From Hymenobacter citatus (GTDB taxonomy: Bacteria; Bacteroidota; Bacteroidia; Cytophagales; Hymenobacteraceae): DNA of 64,000 nucleotides. Position numbers and translations under genes: made by a program. Below, piece after piece: positions 48,552 through 57,729 of this stretch (position 1 is the first letter of the stretch; each line of letters begins with the position of its first letter). Below the pieces are notes generated by a model that saw nothing but the letters and a program-made list of their open reading frames with translations, did no database searches and was not told where the DNA came from. Location of the stretch: positions 124,001 to 188,000 of the forward strand of contig NZ_JACSCY010000004.1 in the NCBI RefSeq assembly GCF_014333615.1. The letters are read 5' to 3'.

Positions 48552-51017
48552 ATGTTAAAGTATATCACCCTTTTATGGGTGCTGCTGGGTGTGCTGTGCC
48601 CAGCCGTGGCCCAAACCAACAGCACCGGCCGCATTGCAGGCACTGTGCTCAACGCCACCACCAAACAGCCTGTGGAGTTTGCCACGGTGGCCCTGCTCAG
48701 CAAGGCCACTGGTAAGCCAGCAGACGGAACGGCCTGCGACGCCAAGGGCGCCTTCACCTTCGAAAAGGTAGCGCCAGGCGAGTACAGCGTCTCCATTAGC
48801 TTTGTGGGCTTCGAAACGAAGGTAGTAGAGAACGTGAAACCGGGTGCGGCAGCCGTAAACCTGGGCCAAGTGCTGCTCACGCCTACTACCCAGCAACTAG
48901 GCGAGGTGCAAGTGGTAGGGCAAAGGGAGCTGGTAGAAACCCACGCCGACCGCATTGTCTACAATGCCGAAAAAGACATCAGCAACGCCGGCGCTACGGC
49001 TGCGGAAATGCTGCGAAAGGTGCCCTTGCTCACGGTTGACAACGACGGCAACGTGGAGCTACGCGGCTCTACCAGCGTGCGGGTGCTCATCAACGGCAAG
49101 CCCAGCTCCATCTTGGCCAGCAGCGTGGCCGATGCCCTGCGCCGCCTACCCGCCGACAAGGTGAAAGCGGTGGAGGTGATTACCTCGCCGGGTGCAAAAT
49201 ACGATGCTGAGGGCTCGGGTGGGGTAATTAATATTATTCTGAAAAAGAATGATTTAACGGGAATGACGGGCTCGGTGGACGCCACGGCGGGCACGCGCTA
49301 CAGCAATTCTAATACGAGCCTGAGCATCCGGCGCGGCAAGCTGGGCGTCACGCCCGAGGTAGGCTCCTACGCCTACTACAACCGCAGCCGGGGCAGCATC
49401 AACCGCACCGATTTATTGCCTGAAAACCAAACGGCGCGGTTAAGCCAGGAGCAGCGCCTGCGCAACGGCGGCGGCGGTATCTACGCCCGCCTGGGCTTTG
49501 ACTACGACCTGACCGAAAAAGACGCCGTGACCGTGGGCGCCTACACCGACCTGTACCGCTCTACTGCTACGCAACACTTGGCCTCTACCTACGTGGCGCC
49601 GCAGAGCTTCGACCAGTTTGCGCGGGATATTCGTCGGCCGTGGGGAGCCAACTGGTGGCCCGAGTTCAGCCTGAACGGCAGCTACACGCATACCTTCAAG
49701 CCCAAGCACGAGCTGAGCCTGCTGGCCCTGCAAAACTACGTGTCGAACACTTCTATCTATAATCTTGACCAAACCCGCCCCGAGCAAGGCCTCGACTACC
49801 GCGAAACCGGCAACAACCGCAGCCGCAGCCGCGAAACCACCCTGCAACTCGACTACACGCAGCCCCTCGATAGCACCAGCCTGCTGGAGCTGGGCGCCAA
49901 AACCATCCTGCGTAACGAGCAGAGCGACTACCGCATCAGCGCCGACAGCCTCAACGGAGAACGATTCGTGCTGGTGCCATCACGCTCCAACGAGTTTAAC
50001 TACCAGCAAAACGTAGTGGCCGGCTATGCGTCCTACGGCCTTCAGCTAGCCAAAAAATACAATGTGAAAGCCGGGGCGCGGGTAGAGCATACCCGCGTGG
50101 ATGGCGACTTCCTGACCAGCAGTACCAGCGTGCGGCAGCGCTACACCAACTTTATTCCTACCCTGAACATCTCCCGCGAGTTTGGTAAGGAGAAGGAGCA
50201 CAAGCTCAACGTGGGCTACTCGCGCCGGCTCCAGCGCCCTTCTATCTACCTGCTGAATCCCTACATCGACGTGAGCAACCGGCGCGTGGTGCGGACCGGT
50301 AACCCCAACCTGACAGCTGAACTGACCGACGCCTACGAACTGGGCTACAGCACCACCATTCAAAAAACTACCCTAAATGTATCGGCCTACCTGCGCAAGG
50401 CAAATAACGCGTTTCAGCCCTTTGCGCGCACGGTGCCCACTAGCCAGGTTTTTCCTACCGATACCAGCAGCACCACGGTGTTCTTCACCAGTCCTGAAAA
50501 CGTGGGGCAGCGCACCACCTATGGCGTCAACCTGTACGGCTCCACGAAGCTGACGGACAAGTGGACGCTCAACGGCAGCATCAACACCTACCACGTTTCG
50601 GTGCAAAGCGGGGCGCTGGGCATTGCCAACCAGGGTTGGGTCTACAACGGCAACCTAACCTCTGCCTGGACCTTCGAGCATGGATTGAGCGCGCAAGCCG
50701 CTGTGTACATCAACTCGCCGCGGGTGTTTTTGCAGGGCCGCACCAACGGCAACGTGTGGCACAATATGTCGGTGAAAAAAGAGCTGTTCAACAAAAAGGG
50801 CAGCCTCACCCTCGGTCTCGACAACCCCTTTGCCCGCACCATTCGTTTCCGCACCACCATCACGCAGGCCGACTTATTCACCTCGCAGGAAGTGACCTAC
50901 GCCTACAACCGCGCCGTGCGCCTAAGCTTCAACTGGCAGTTCGGCAAAATGGACGACGCGCCCAAGAAAGCCCGCAAAACCATCAGCAACGATGACCGGC
51001 AAGGAGGGAAGGGGTGA
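48552..51017 (+). CDS. TonB-dependent receptor-like outer membrane protein with CarboxypepD_reg-like domain
   Basis: An 821-residue outer membrane protein. Signal peptide residues 1-20 (MLKYITLLWVLLGVLCPAVA), then a carboxypeptidase-regulatory-like beta-sandwich (TGRIAGTVLNATTKQPVEFATVALL, GAFTFEKVAPGEYSVSISFVGFET), a plug domain (ADRIVYNAEKDISNAGATAAEMLRKVPLLTVDNDGNVELRG, VEVITSPGAKYDAEGSGGVINIIL) and a beta-barrel of the OMP_b-brl_3 type. The substrate is unknown. I use the ATG at 48552, which gives the signal peptide; a frame to 48444 is leader. Upstream lie two BlaI-type operators and a matching promoter, so I infer control by the blaI product encoded at 59842. Confidence 0.92.
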   Translation: MLKYITLLWVLLGVLCPAVAQTNSTGRIAGTVLNATTKQPVEFATVALLSKATGKPADGTACDAKGAFTFEKVAPGEYSVSISFVGFETKVVENVKPGAAAVNLGQVLLTPTTQQLGEVQVVGQRELVETHADRIVYNAEKDISNAGATAAEMLRKVPLLTVDNDGNVELRGSTSVRVLINGKPSSILASSVADALRRLPADKVKAVEVITSPGAKYDAEGSGGVINIILKKNDLTGMTGSVDATAGTRYSNSNTSLSIRRGKLGVTPEVGSYAYYNRSRGSINRTDLLPENQTARLSQEQRLRNGGGGIYARLGFDYDLTEKDAVTVGAYTDLYRSTATQHLASTYVAPQSFDQFARDIRRPWGANWWPEFSLNGSYTHTFKPKHELSLLALQNYVSNTSIYNLDQTRPEQGLDYRETGNNRSRSRETTLQLDYTQPLDSTSLLELGAKTILRNEQSDYRISADSLNGERFVLVPSRSNEFNYQQNVVAGYASYGLQLAKKYNVKAGARVEHTRVDGDFLTSSTSVRQRYTNFIPTLNISREFGKEKEHKLNVGYSRRLQRPSIYLLNPYIDVSNRRVVRTGNPNLTAELTDAYELGYSTTIQKTTLNVSAYLRKANNAFQPFARTVPTSQVFPTDTSSTTVFFTSPENVGQRTTYGVNLYGSTKLTDKWTLNGSINTYHVSVQSGALGIANQGWVYNGNLTSAWTFEHGLSAQAAVYINSPRVFLQGRTNGNVWHNMSVKKELFNKKGSLTLGLDNPFARTIRFRTTITQADLFTSQEVTYAYNRAVRLSFNWQFGKMDDAPKKARKTISNDDRQGGKG

Positions 51018-51066
51018 GATGGTGAAATGGTGAGATGGTGAAATGGTGAAATGGTGAAATGGTGAG
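51016..51066. repeat. Tandem 9-bp repeat, left flank of element R8
   Basis: About five copies of a 9-base unit of type ATGGTGAAA/ATGGTGAG. The right-hand flank of the element (about 51197-51245) is the imperfect inverse, made of CACTTCACAAACTCAC and CACCATTTCACC words. The copy number suggests slippage. Confidence 0.8.
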
Positions 51067-51075
51067 TTAAAACCC

Positions 51076-51183
51076 GGCTGTCATCCTGAGCGCAGCGAAG
51101 GACCTTCCCACGATAGAACGAGGTGTTGCTACGCTAGTCGTTCAACTGGCATAAGGTCCTTCGCTGCGCTCAGGATGACAGCC
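51076..51183. repeat. REP-like inverted repeat R8
   Basis: Perfect 31-bp arms (51076-51106 and 51153-51183) with the core GTCATCCTGAGCGCAGCG and a 46-base centre. Located between the convergent TonB-receptor and ABC-permease genes. Confidence 0.92.
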
Positions 51184-51245
51184 CCTCTTTATTACTGATC
51201 ACTTCACAAACTCACTACTCACCATTTCACCATCTCACTACTCAC

Positions 51246-53783
51246 TTACCCCTCCCCGCGCAGGACCGCCAGCGGCGGCCGCGTGAGCACGTCGCGGCTG
51301 TTGAAGAGGCCGATGACGATAGTGAGAACTGTAGTGAGGGCGGCCAGCAGCAGCAAGGGTAGGGGCGAGGCGGTGAAGCCGATATCAAACACCCAGAAGG
51401 CCAGCGCCCAGCCGGCCAGCACGGCCATCACGAGGCCAGTGGCCGCCGCCAGCAAGCCTAGCAAGGCGTACTCTACCAGCGTGATACGCAGCATCTGGCG
51501 GCGACTGGCACCCAGCGTGCGCAGCAGCACGCTTTCCTGCACGCGCTGGTAGCGGCTCACCACCACGGAGCTGATGAGCACCACCAAACCCGTGGCGATG
51601 CTGAAGAAAGCCATGAAGCGAATTACAAAGGAAATCTTGCTCAGGATGTCGTCCAGGGTTTGCAGGATGAGGCCCAGGTCGATGGCCGACACGTTGGGGA
51701 AGCGCTGCACCAGCTCGCGCTGCACGCTGCCGAGTACCGTGTTGTCGGGTACGCGGGTGAGCAGCACGTAGAACTGCGGCGCGGGTTCTAGCACGCCATT
51801 GGGGAACACCACCCCAAAGTTGGTCTGCACCCGCGTCCAGTCCACGGTGCGCGTGCCGCTGACGATGGTCAGGAGCGGTGCACCCTGCACGTTGAAGGTC
51901 AGCGTATCGCCCAGCTTGAGCTTTAGGCGCTCAAAAAAGCCCGTTTCGATGGAAATATGCGGGGTGCCGTCGGCGGCGAGGTAGGGCAGCTTGCCTTCGG
52001 CCAGCTGCTCGGAGCTGATAAGCGTATCGCGGTACGTGACGCGGTACTCGCGGGTGAGGGAGCCCCGCGAGCGTCCGCTGGTGCTGTCCTTTTTTAGCTC
52101 GGAAGTAGGCTGGCCGTTCAGTTCTGTCAGTCGCATCGTCACGATGGGTACTTGCTGCAACACGGGTAGGCGGCGTTGGGTAAGCAGCTGGGCCACGTCC
52201 ACCCGCTGCGCCGGCTGAATGTCGAACAGCACCAGATTGGGCTGATTCTCGCCGCTGGCCACCTGCACCCGGCTCAGCAGCAAACCCTGCGTGATGTAGA
52301 GCGTCGCCATCAGAAACACGCCCAGCCCGATGGAGATGATGAGTAGCAGCGTTTGGTTGTTGGGGCGATACAGATTGGCCAAGCCCTGCCGCCACACGTA
52401 GCTCCAGGAGGTAGGGAAAAAGCGGCGTACCAGCCAGCGCAACCCCGCGGCCACGCCCGCCAGACCGCCCAGCGCCACCAGCAGGCCCGCGGCAAAGCCC
52501 AAGGCCAGTTTCACCTCGCGGGTTTGGAGGTAGGCGAAGCCCGTAATGAACACGAAAATCAACCCATACACCAGGTAGCGCAGCGGATCGGGCGCGGTGG
52601 TGTCTTCCTCAAACGACGCCCGCAACGTGCGCAGCGGCGACACCCGCCGGATGCTCAGCAGCGGCAGCAACGCAAACAGCACCGCCACCAGCACGCCCGT
52701 AAGCACGCCCTGCGCCACCGCCCCCCACGACACCTGTATGTCGACTGCCACGGGCAGGAACTCGGCAAACACCCGCGGGAGCAGCAGCTGCACCGCCGTG
52801 CCCAAAGCCGCGCCCAGTAGGGCACCGGCCAGGCCCAGGGCCGCTACTTGCAATAGATAGATCAGCAGCGCCTGGCTGCCGCTGGCGCCCAGGCAGCGCA
52901 GCACGGCCACCGAGGCAATTTTCTCGCGCACATACAGGCTTACGGCACTCGCCACGCCCACACAGCCCAATAGCAGGGCCACAAACGCCACCAGATTCAG
53001 GAAGCGGGTGAGGTCGGCGAAGGAGCGGCCGGTTTGCTGCTTGCGCTCGGCAATGGTATCGGAACTAATGTTGGCTGCGTCCAGGCGTTTTTCCAGCGGC
53101 TTGATGGTCTTGGCTACATCGGTGCCGGGCGCAAAGAGGTAGTAGGTGCGGTATTGCACCCGGCTGCCGCGCTGCAACAGGCCCGTGCCCGCCAGCACGT
53201 CGCCGGGGATGAATACGGTAGGTGCCACTGCCGCACTAAAACCCGACTGCCCCGGCGTTTCGCGCACGCGCCCGGCAATCAGAAACGTAAGTTTTCCTAC
53301 CCGGATGGAGTCGCCGGGCTGGGCGTTGAACTGTGCCAGCAGCGCATCGTCTACCAATGCCACGCGTTGCCCGCCCGTAGCCTGCCGGAACTGCGCCACG
53401 GCCGATTCGGGCTCGGTGCGCCACGTGCCGTAGAATGGAAAGCCACCCGTGATGGCGCGCACCTGCGCCAGTCGCACGCCCTGTCCCTTCGGAAACTGCA
53501 CCAGCGAGGCAAACGACACCTCACGGCTGCGCGTCCGGCCGAGGCGGTCCAGGGTAGGGCGCAACGTGGAGTCAATCGGCTGGCTGCTCGACAGCACCAG
53601 ATCAGCGCCCAGCAGCTCGCGGGCCTGCTCGTCGATGCTGCGCGCCAGGTTGGCCCCGAAGCCATTGATGCCCACCAGCGCCGCGATGCCCAGCACAATG
53701 GCCGCACTGAACAGCAAGAGCCGGGAGCGGCTGCGGCGACTGTCGCGCCAAGCCATGCGCCAGAGCCAGAGGAAGTTTGTCAT
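51246..53783 (-). CDS. ABC transporter permease, FtsX/YbbP-like
   Basis: An 845-residue permease with two FtsX domains. A membrane segment near residue 25 is followed by a large periplasmic domain, three segments (about 255-400, including VALLLGCVGVASAVSLYVREKIASVAVLRCLGASGSQALLIY), further segments in the middle, a second periplasmic domain, and three C-terminal segments (SVLLRTLGASRRQMLRITLVEYALLGLLAAATGLV). This size and layout match YbbP of E. coli. The ATPase gene lies upstream in the same direction and an arylesterase gene is divergent, the same grouping as ybbP-ybbA/tesA in E. coli. The substrate is unknown; lipids or peptides released in the envelope are candidates. Confidence 0.9.
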   Translation of the reverse strand: MTNFLWLWRMAWRDSRRSRSRLLLFSAAIVLGIAALVGINGFGANLARSIDEQARELLGADLVLSSSQPIDSTLRPTLDRLGRTRSREVSFASLVQFPKGQGVRLAQVRAITGGFPFYGTWRTEPESAVAQFRQATGGQRVALVDDALLAQFNAQPGDSIRVGKLTFLIAGRVRETPGQSGFSAAVAPTVFIPGDVLAGTGLLQRGSRVQYRTYYLFAPGTDVAKTIKPLEKRLDAANISSDTIAERKQQTGRSFADLTRFLNLVAFVALLLGCVGVASAVSLYVREKIASVAVLRCLGASGSQALLIYLLQVAALGLAGALLGAALGTAVQLLLPRVFAEFLPVAVDIQVSWGAVAQGVLTGVLVAVLFALLPLLSIRRVSPLRTLRASFEEDTTAPDPLRYLVYGLIFVFITGFAYLQTREVKLALGFAAGLLVALGGLAGVAAGLRWLVRRFFPTSWSYVWRQGLANLYRPNNQTLLLIISIGLGVFLMATLYITQGLLLSRVQVASGENQPNLVLFDIQPAQRVDVAQLLTQRRLPVLQQVPIVTMRLTELNGQPTSELKKDSTSGRSRGSLTREYRVTYRDTLISSEQLAEGKLPYLAADGTPHISIETGFFERLKLKLGDTLTFNVQGAPLLTIVSGTRTVDWTRVQTNFGVVFPNGVLEPAPQFYVLLTRVPDNTVLGSVQRELVQRFPNVSAIDLGLILQTLDDILSKISFVIRFMAFFSIATGLVVLISSVVVSRYQRVQESVLLRTLGASRRQMLRITLVEYALLGLLAAATGLVMAVLAGWALAFWVFDIGFTASPLPLLLLAALTTVLTIVIGLFNSRDVLTRPPLAVLRGEG

Positions 53784-53917
53784 AGGGATATTTGGGGACT
53801 GAGGGACCGGGGGACTGGGTAGGGGCGCGTGGCACGCGCCCGTCGTTGTGGGGGTAGAGCGACAAGAAGAAAGAACGTCATTTCGAACGCAGTAAGAAAT
53901 CTCGCTCGATAGTAATT

Positions 53918-54009
53918 GTCATGCTGAGCTTGCCGAAGCATCTCGCGTGCTGACGTTGGATTACTATCTTTCATCAGCACGCGAGATGCTTCGACAAGCT
54001 CAGCATGAC
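53918..54009. repeat. REP-like inverted repeat R9 (GTCATGCTGAGCTTG type)
   Basis: 36-base arms (53918-53953 and 53974-54009), one mismatch, starting GTCATGCTGAGCTTGCCG. The sequence is almost identical to R10 at 55760-55852. It lies between the permease and ATPase genes, so it sits within the presumed ABC operon. Confidence 0.9.
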
Positions 54010-54020
54010 TAGCGGTAGAA

Positions 54021-54692
<672 letters not shown>

Positions 54693-55022
54693 TGCGAGAA
54701 GAAAGGCAGATGAGAGAAGCGTCTAAGTAAGTAACGAGGCGGTGCGCAGAATACTTTAAGTGCGTGAGCGTTTTCTGATTCGTAGAACGGATGCATCAAA
54801 CGGTGTAGACGCGTATTCGCGTCTCATCGTCCGCGCCACCTGGTATTCAACCGCGAGTTGTTCAACGACGAGACGCAACTAGGCGTGTCTATATCTGCAT
54901 GAAACCACCGGATAAGCGAACAACAAAGCGCATACGCACACCCTACCCAAACGCGTGTGTGTCGGTTTGGTTAATCTTTGCGGCGGGTTCTGTCGTTACC
55001 CTTCTACTTCTTACGCTCTTCG
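54693..55022. other. Divergent intergenic region with a GAGACGC-family repeat
   Basis: 330 bases between the ATPase and esterase start codons. The centre (54803-54894) holds the second copy of the GAGACGC family of inverted repeats. No consensus promoter is clear to me. Confidence 0.5.
54803..54894. repeat. Inverted repeat of the GTAGAGACGC family, copy 2
   Basis: Arms GTGTAGACGCGTATTCGCGT (from 54803) and its imperfect inverse ending near 54894, with GAGACGCAACTAGGCGTGTC in the right arm. It matches 46254-46335 in both motif and arm length. Confidence 0.7.
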
Positions 55023-55733
55023 ATGATGAAACTACCCTGGACTGTCTTCTTCGGCTGGCTGCTACTCGCGCTAGCCAGCTGCAACACCAACGATTCCCCA
55101 ACCACCACTGAAACGCCCACGGCTGCCAGTAAGTCCGCTGCCCCGGCCACCACGAGCAAACCAACCATTCTGTTCTTCGGCAACAGCCTCACGGCCGGCC
55201 TGGGGGTAGAGCCCGACGAAGCCTTTCCGGCCCTGATCGGCCAGAAAATTGACTCAGTGGGTCTGAATTACGCTGTAGTAAATGCCGGACTTAGCGGCGA
55301 AACCACCGCCGGCGGCCGCAGCCGGGTAGGGTGGGTGCTGCGCAAGCCCGTGGCCGTATTCGTGCTGGAGCTGGGCGGCAACGACGGCCTGCGCGGCATT
55401 CCGCTCACCGATACCCGCCGCAACCTGCAAGCCATCATCGACACGGTGCGGCAGCTGAGCCCGCAGGCGCAGATTGTGCTGGCTGGCATGCAAATACCGC
55501 CCAATCTGGGCGCCGACTATGCCGCCGAGTTCAAGCAGCTCTACGGCGAGCTGGCCCAAAAAAACAACCTCGTGCTGATTCCTTTTCTGCTCGAAGGGGT
55601 AGGAGGCGTGGCCAAGCTCAACCAGCGCGACGGCATCCACCCCACGCCCGCCGGCCACCGGCTGGTGGCGCGCACGGTCTGGGGTATTTTGCGGCCGGTG
55701 CTACAGCAGCCCCAGCCTGCGGCGGGTAGTTAA
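55023..55733 (+). CDS. GDSL-type arylesterase/lysophospholipase, lipoprotein (TesA-like)
   Basis: A 236-residue SGNH hydrolase. Lipoprotein signal with LALASC; Ser/Thr/Ala-rich linker; block I ILFFGNSLTAGLG (catalytic Ser), block II Gly in NAGLSGETTAGGRSR, block III ELGGNDGLRG and block V DGIHPTPAGH (catalytic Asp-His). In block I, Asn replaces the usual Asp (GNSL), a common change. It should hydrolyse short-chain esters or lysophospholipids at the envelope. ATGs at 55023 and 55026 are both possible. Divergent from the YbbA-like ATPase, as tesA is in E. coli. Confidence 0.92.
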   Translation: MMKLPWTVFFGWLLLALASCNTNDSPTTTETPTAASKSAAPATTSKPTILFFGNSLTAGLGVEPDEAFPALIGQKIDSVGLNYAVVNAGLSGETTAGGRSRVGWVLRKPVAVFVLELGGNDGLRGIPLTDTRRNLQAIIDTVRQLSPQAQIVLAGMQIPPNLGADYAAEFKQLYGELAQKNNLVLIPFLLEGVGGVAKLNQRDGIHPTPAGHRLVARTVWGILRPVLQQPQPAAGS

Positions 55734-55759
55734 AATTGACCAACATAGCATTATAGACC

Positions 55760-55852
55760 GTCATGCTGAGCTTGCCGAAGCATCTCGCGTGCTGATGTCT
55801 GCATAGTAATCCAACGTCAGCACGCGAGATGCTTCGGCAAGCTCAGCATGAC
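55760..55852. repeat. REP-like inverted repeat R10 (GTCATGCTGAGCTTG type)
   Basis: Perfect 36-bp arms (55760-55795 and 55817-55852) around a 21-base loop, nearly identical to R9. It lies after the esterase gene. Confidence 0.93.
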
Positions 55853-55896
55853 GTTCTGATGATTCGAAACAGTACGATAACTCACCAAATTGCTCC

Positions 55897-56187
55897 ATGC
55901 AACAATACCTGATTACCGCCTACGACTACACCGACCCTGAAGCCCTGCAACGCCGCCTAGCGGTGCGCGAAAACCACCTGGCCGGCGCCCGCCGGCTCAA
56001 AGCAACCGGCAACTTCCTCACCGGCGGCGCCATCCTGGATGCCGAGGGCAAGATGATCGGCTCGATGATGGTGGCGCAGTTTGCCACGCCGGAAGACCTA
56101 GCCGCCTGGCAGCGCGACGAGCCCTACCTCACTGGCCGTGTGTGGGAGAAGGTAGAGATTCAGCCGTTTCGGATGGCCGATGTGTGA
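55897..56187 (+). CDS. YciI-like protein
   Basis: A 96-residue ferredoxin-like fold protein: QYLITAYDYTDPEALQRRLAVRENHLAGARRL, GGAILDAEGKMIGSMMVAQFATPEDLAAWQRDEPYLTGRVWEKVEIQPFRMAD. It keeps the His (ENHL) and Asp of the family. YciI proteins are small and cytosolic, some with enzymatic roles in chloroaromatic degradation; this one has no informative neighbour. Confidence 0.92.
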   Translation: MQQYLITAYDYTDPEALQRRLAVRENHLAGARRLKATGNFLTGGAILDAEGKMIGSMMVAQFATPEDLAAWQRDEPYLTGRVWEKVEIQPFRMADV

Positions 56188-56234
56188 TTTCAGAAAGTGT
56201 CATTAACTCCTGAAGGAGCAAGTGAAACGAGGCA

Positions 56235-56290
56235 AAACAGAGCGCTACCGATCAGTTACCTAAGCCGTGGCTGGTCGGTAGCGCTTTGTT
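56235..56290 (+). terminator. Hairpin terminator after the YciI gene
   Basis: AGAGCGCTACCGATCAG pairs with CTGGTCGGTAGCGCTTT across a 15-base loop and is followed by GTTCTTTT. Confidence 0.8.
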
Positions 56291-56422
56291 CTTTTCACGC
56301 TACCGTTACGTGGATTGCTCTATAGTGCATAGGCTGCTTGCTGCTCTATGTATAGAAATGTATATATTATTCCCCGAAGCTTATTATCAATTGTTTAACC
56401 AATATTAACCGGGTGAAAATGT

Positions 56423-57649
56423 ATGTGGAGCTACAGTAAAAAGTATTTGTCGATTTTTCTCTTGCTGGCCTTACTTGTTAGCTGTCAGCAAAAGCAAAAA
56501 AAGGAATACAGTTACCAAATTGTGGTCGACGCGGAAGGGTGTAAAGACTGTTACGCTAGGCTGTTTTTTTTTGAAGACACCACCGATCATCCTGTTGTTG
56601 ATAGTATAACTAGTCGGGACGGGCATTTTACGTTGCAAGGCAAAATCACTCAGCCTGGCTTCTATAATTTATACTACACTAGCAATACGGATAATACGGT
56701 AGTTTACTCTACTGATGTATATCTGCCAGCAGACTCAATCCACATCAAGTCCACAAAAAAGAATATTCGAACAAAGTTTTATCGAGTGCCCTCCACGGGT
56801 TCCTACCTTCAAAACACGGTTGTCTCCCCTCTTTCTCCCATGCAAAAGGAGTTAGAGCAGTACTTCATTCTCCGTGACAGCCTCTGGAACCAATTCTTTA
56901 CAGATACAGACTTAGTCAGAGCCAAGTTTGCCCAGACGTTCGACTCGGGTAACAAAGCGTTAGTTGAGCAGTGGGCCGATTCTGTAAAGTACTTCGACTA
57001 TAGGTTTTCCGGCTACTTGGCCGCCGCAGCTGATGCCTTCGTCCGGCAGCACCCTACCTCTGTGGTGTCGCTCTACGCCATGCTTGATAACCGAAGTGAC
57101 CGGCCTTCCACGGAACGCTTCCGCCAGTACTACCAAGCCATGCCTGCCGAGTTGCAGAGGGGTTTTTACGGCCGCCGGCTAGATGAGGAACTGGCCAGAA
57201 ACGAAAAGCGCGACGTGAACAACCAGCGCTTCGTGGGCCAGCATGTGCAAAGTTTGGCGGGCAAGACCCCGGATGGCAAGGAGCTGGACACGGAACAAAT
57301 TTTCAAGCAGAACAAGCTCACGCTGGTCGAGTTCTGGGCTAGCTGGTGCGGCCCCTGCCGCATGGAGATGCCCAAGTACTACGGCCTGCACAAGCAGTAC
57401 CAGGGCAGGGGCTTTGGTATGGTGGGCGTCTCGCTGGACACCAACCACAACAAGTGGCGGCAGGCCATTGCTGAGGACAGCTTACAGATGCCTCACTTGT
57501 CAGAGTTGAAAGGAACCAGCGGGGATGATATGCAGCGGTTTGGCATCAACGCCATTCCGGCGAATCTGCTCGTGGACGAGACAGGCAAAATTGTGGCCGT
57601 GGACATTCCCTACCCCAAGCTCAAAAAGAAACTGCAACAGGATTTGTAG
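56423..57649 (+). CDS. TlpA-like thioredoxin lipoprotein with DUF4369, tandem copy 1
   Basis: A 408-residue lipoprotein (lipobox LLVSC, Cys 21). Residues about 28-130 are a DUF4369-like beta domain (VVDSITSRDGHFTLQGKITQPGFYNLYY). A helical middle follows, then a C-terminal TlpA/AhpC-type thioredoxin domain (residues about 270-405) with FWASWCGPCRMEMPKYY: an intact CxxC pair. It is expected to reduce thiols in the periplasm, anchored to a membrane. It is a tandem duplicate of the next gene; see the findings for the identical 170-bp segment. The N-terminal half is AT-rich compared with the C-terminal half. Confidence 0.9.
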   Translation: MWSYSKKYLSIFLLLALLVSCQQKQKKEYSYQIVVDAEGCKDCYARLFFFEDTTDHPVVDSITSRDGHFTLQGKITQPGFYNLYYTSNTDNTVVYSTDVYLPADSIHIKSTKKNIRTKFYRVPSTGSYLQNTVVSPLSPMQKELEQYFILRDSLWNQFFTDTDLVRAKFAQTFDSGNKALVEQWADSVKYFDYRFSGYLAAAADAFVRQHPTSVVSLYAMLDNRSDRPSTERFRQYYQAMPAELQRGFYGRRLDEELARNEKRDVNNQRFVGQHVQSLAGKTPDGKELDTEQIFKQNKLTLVEFWASWCGPCRMEMPKYYGLHKQYQGRGFGMVGVSLDTNHNKWRQAIAEDSLQMPHLSELKGTSGDDMQRFGINAIPANLLVDETGKIVAVDIPYPKLKKKLQQDL

Positions 57650-57729
57650 AGGCTGATCTGATGCTTAGGTTTTTCTGTGTTTCAGCCTTTCGATATAACT
57701 GATTACCTAATTCTAACCGAGCGAAAAAT

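Noticed and set aside
51016-51066. Regular 9-bp tandem repeat considered as CRISPR or VNTR locus
   Set aside because: Units are directly adjacent without spacers and no cas gene is near; it is the flank of the R8 repeat element.
53034-53822. 262-codon plus-strand frame opposite the ABC permease
   Set aside because: High-GC shadow frame; the minus-strand FtsX-like protein is clearly the real gene.
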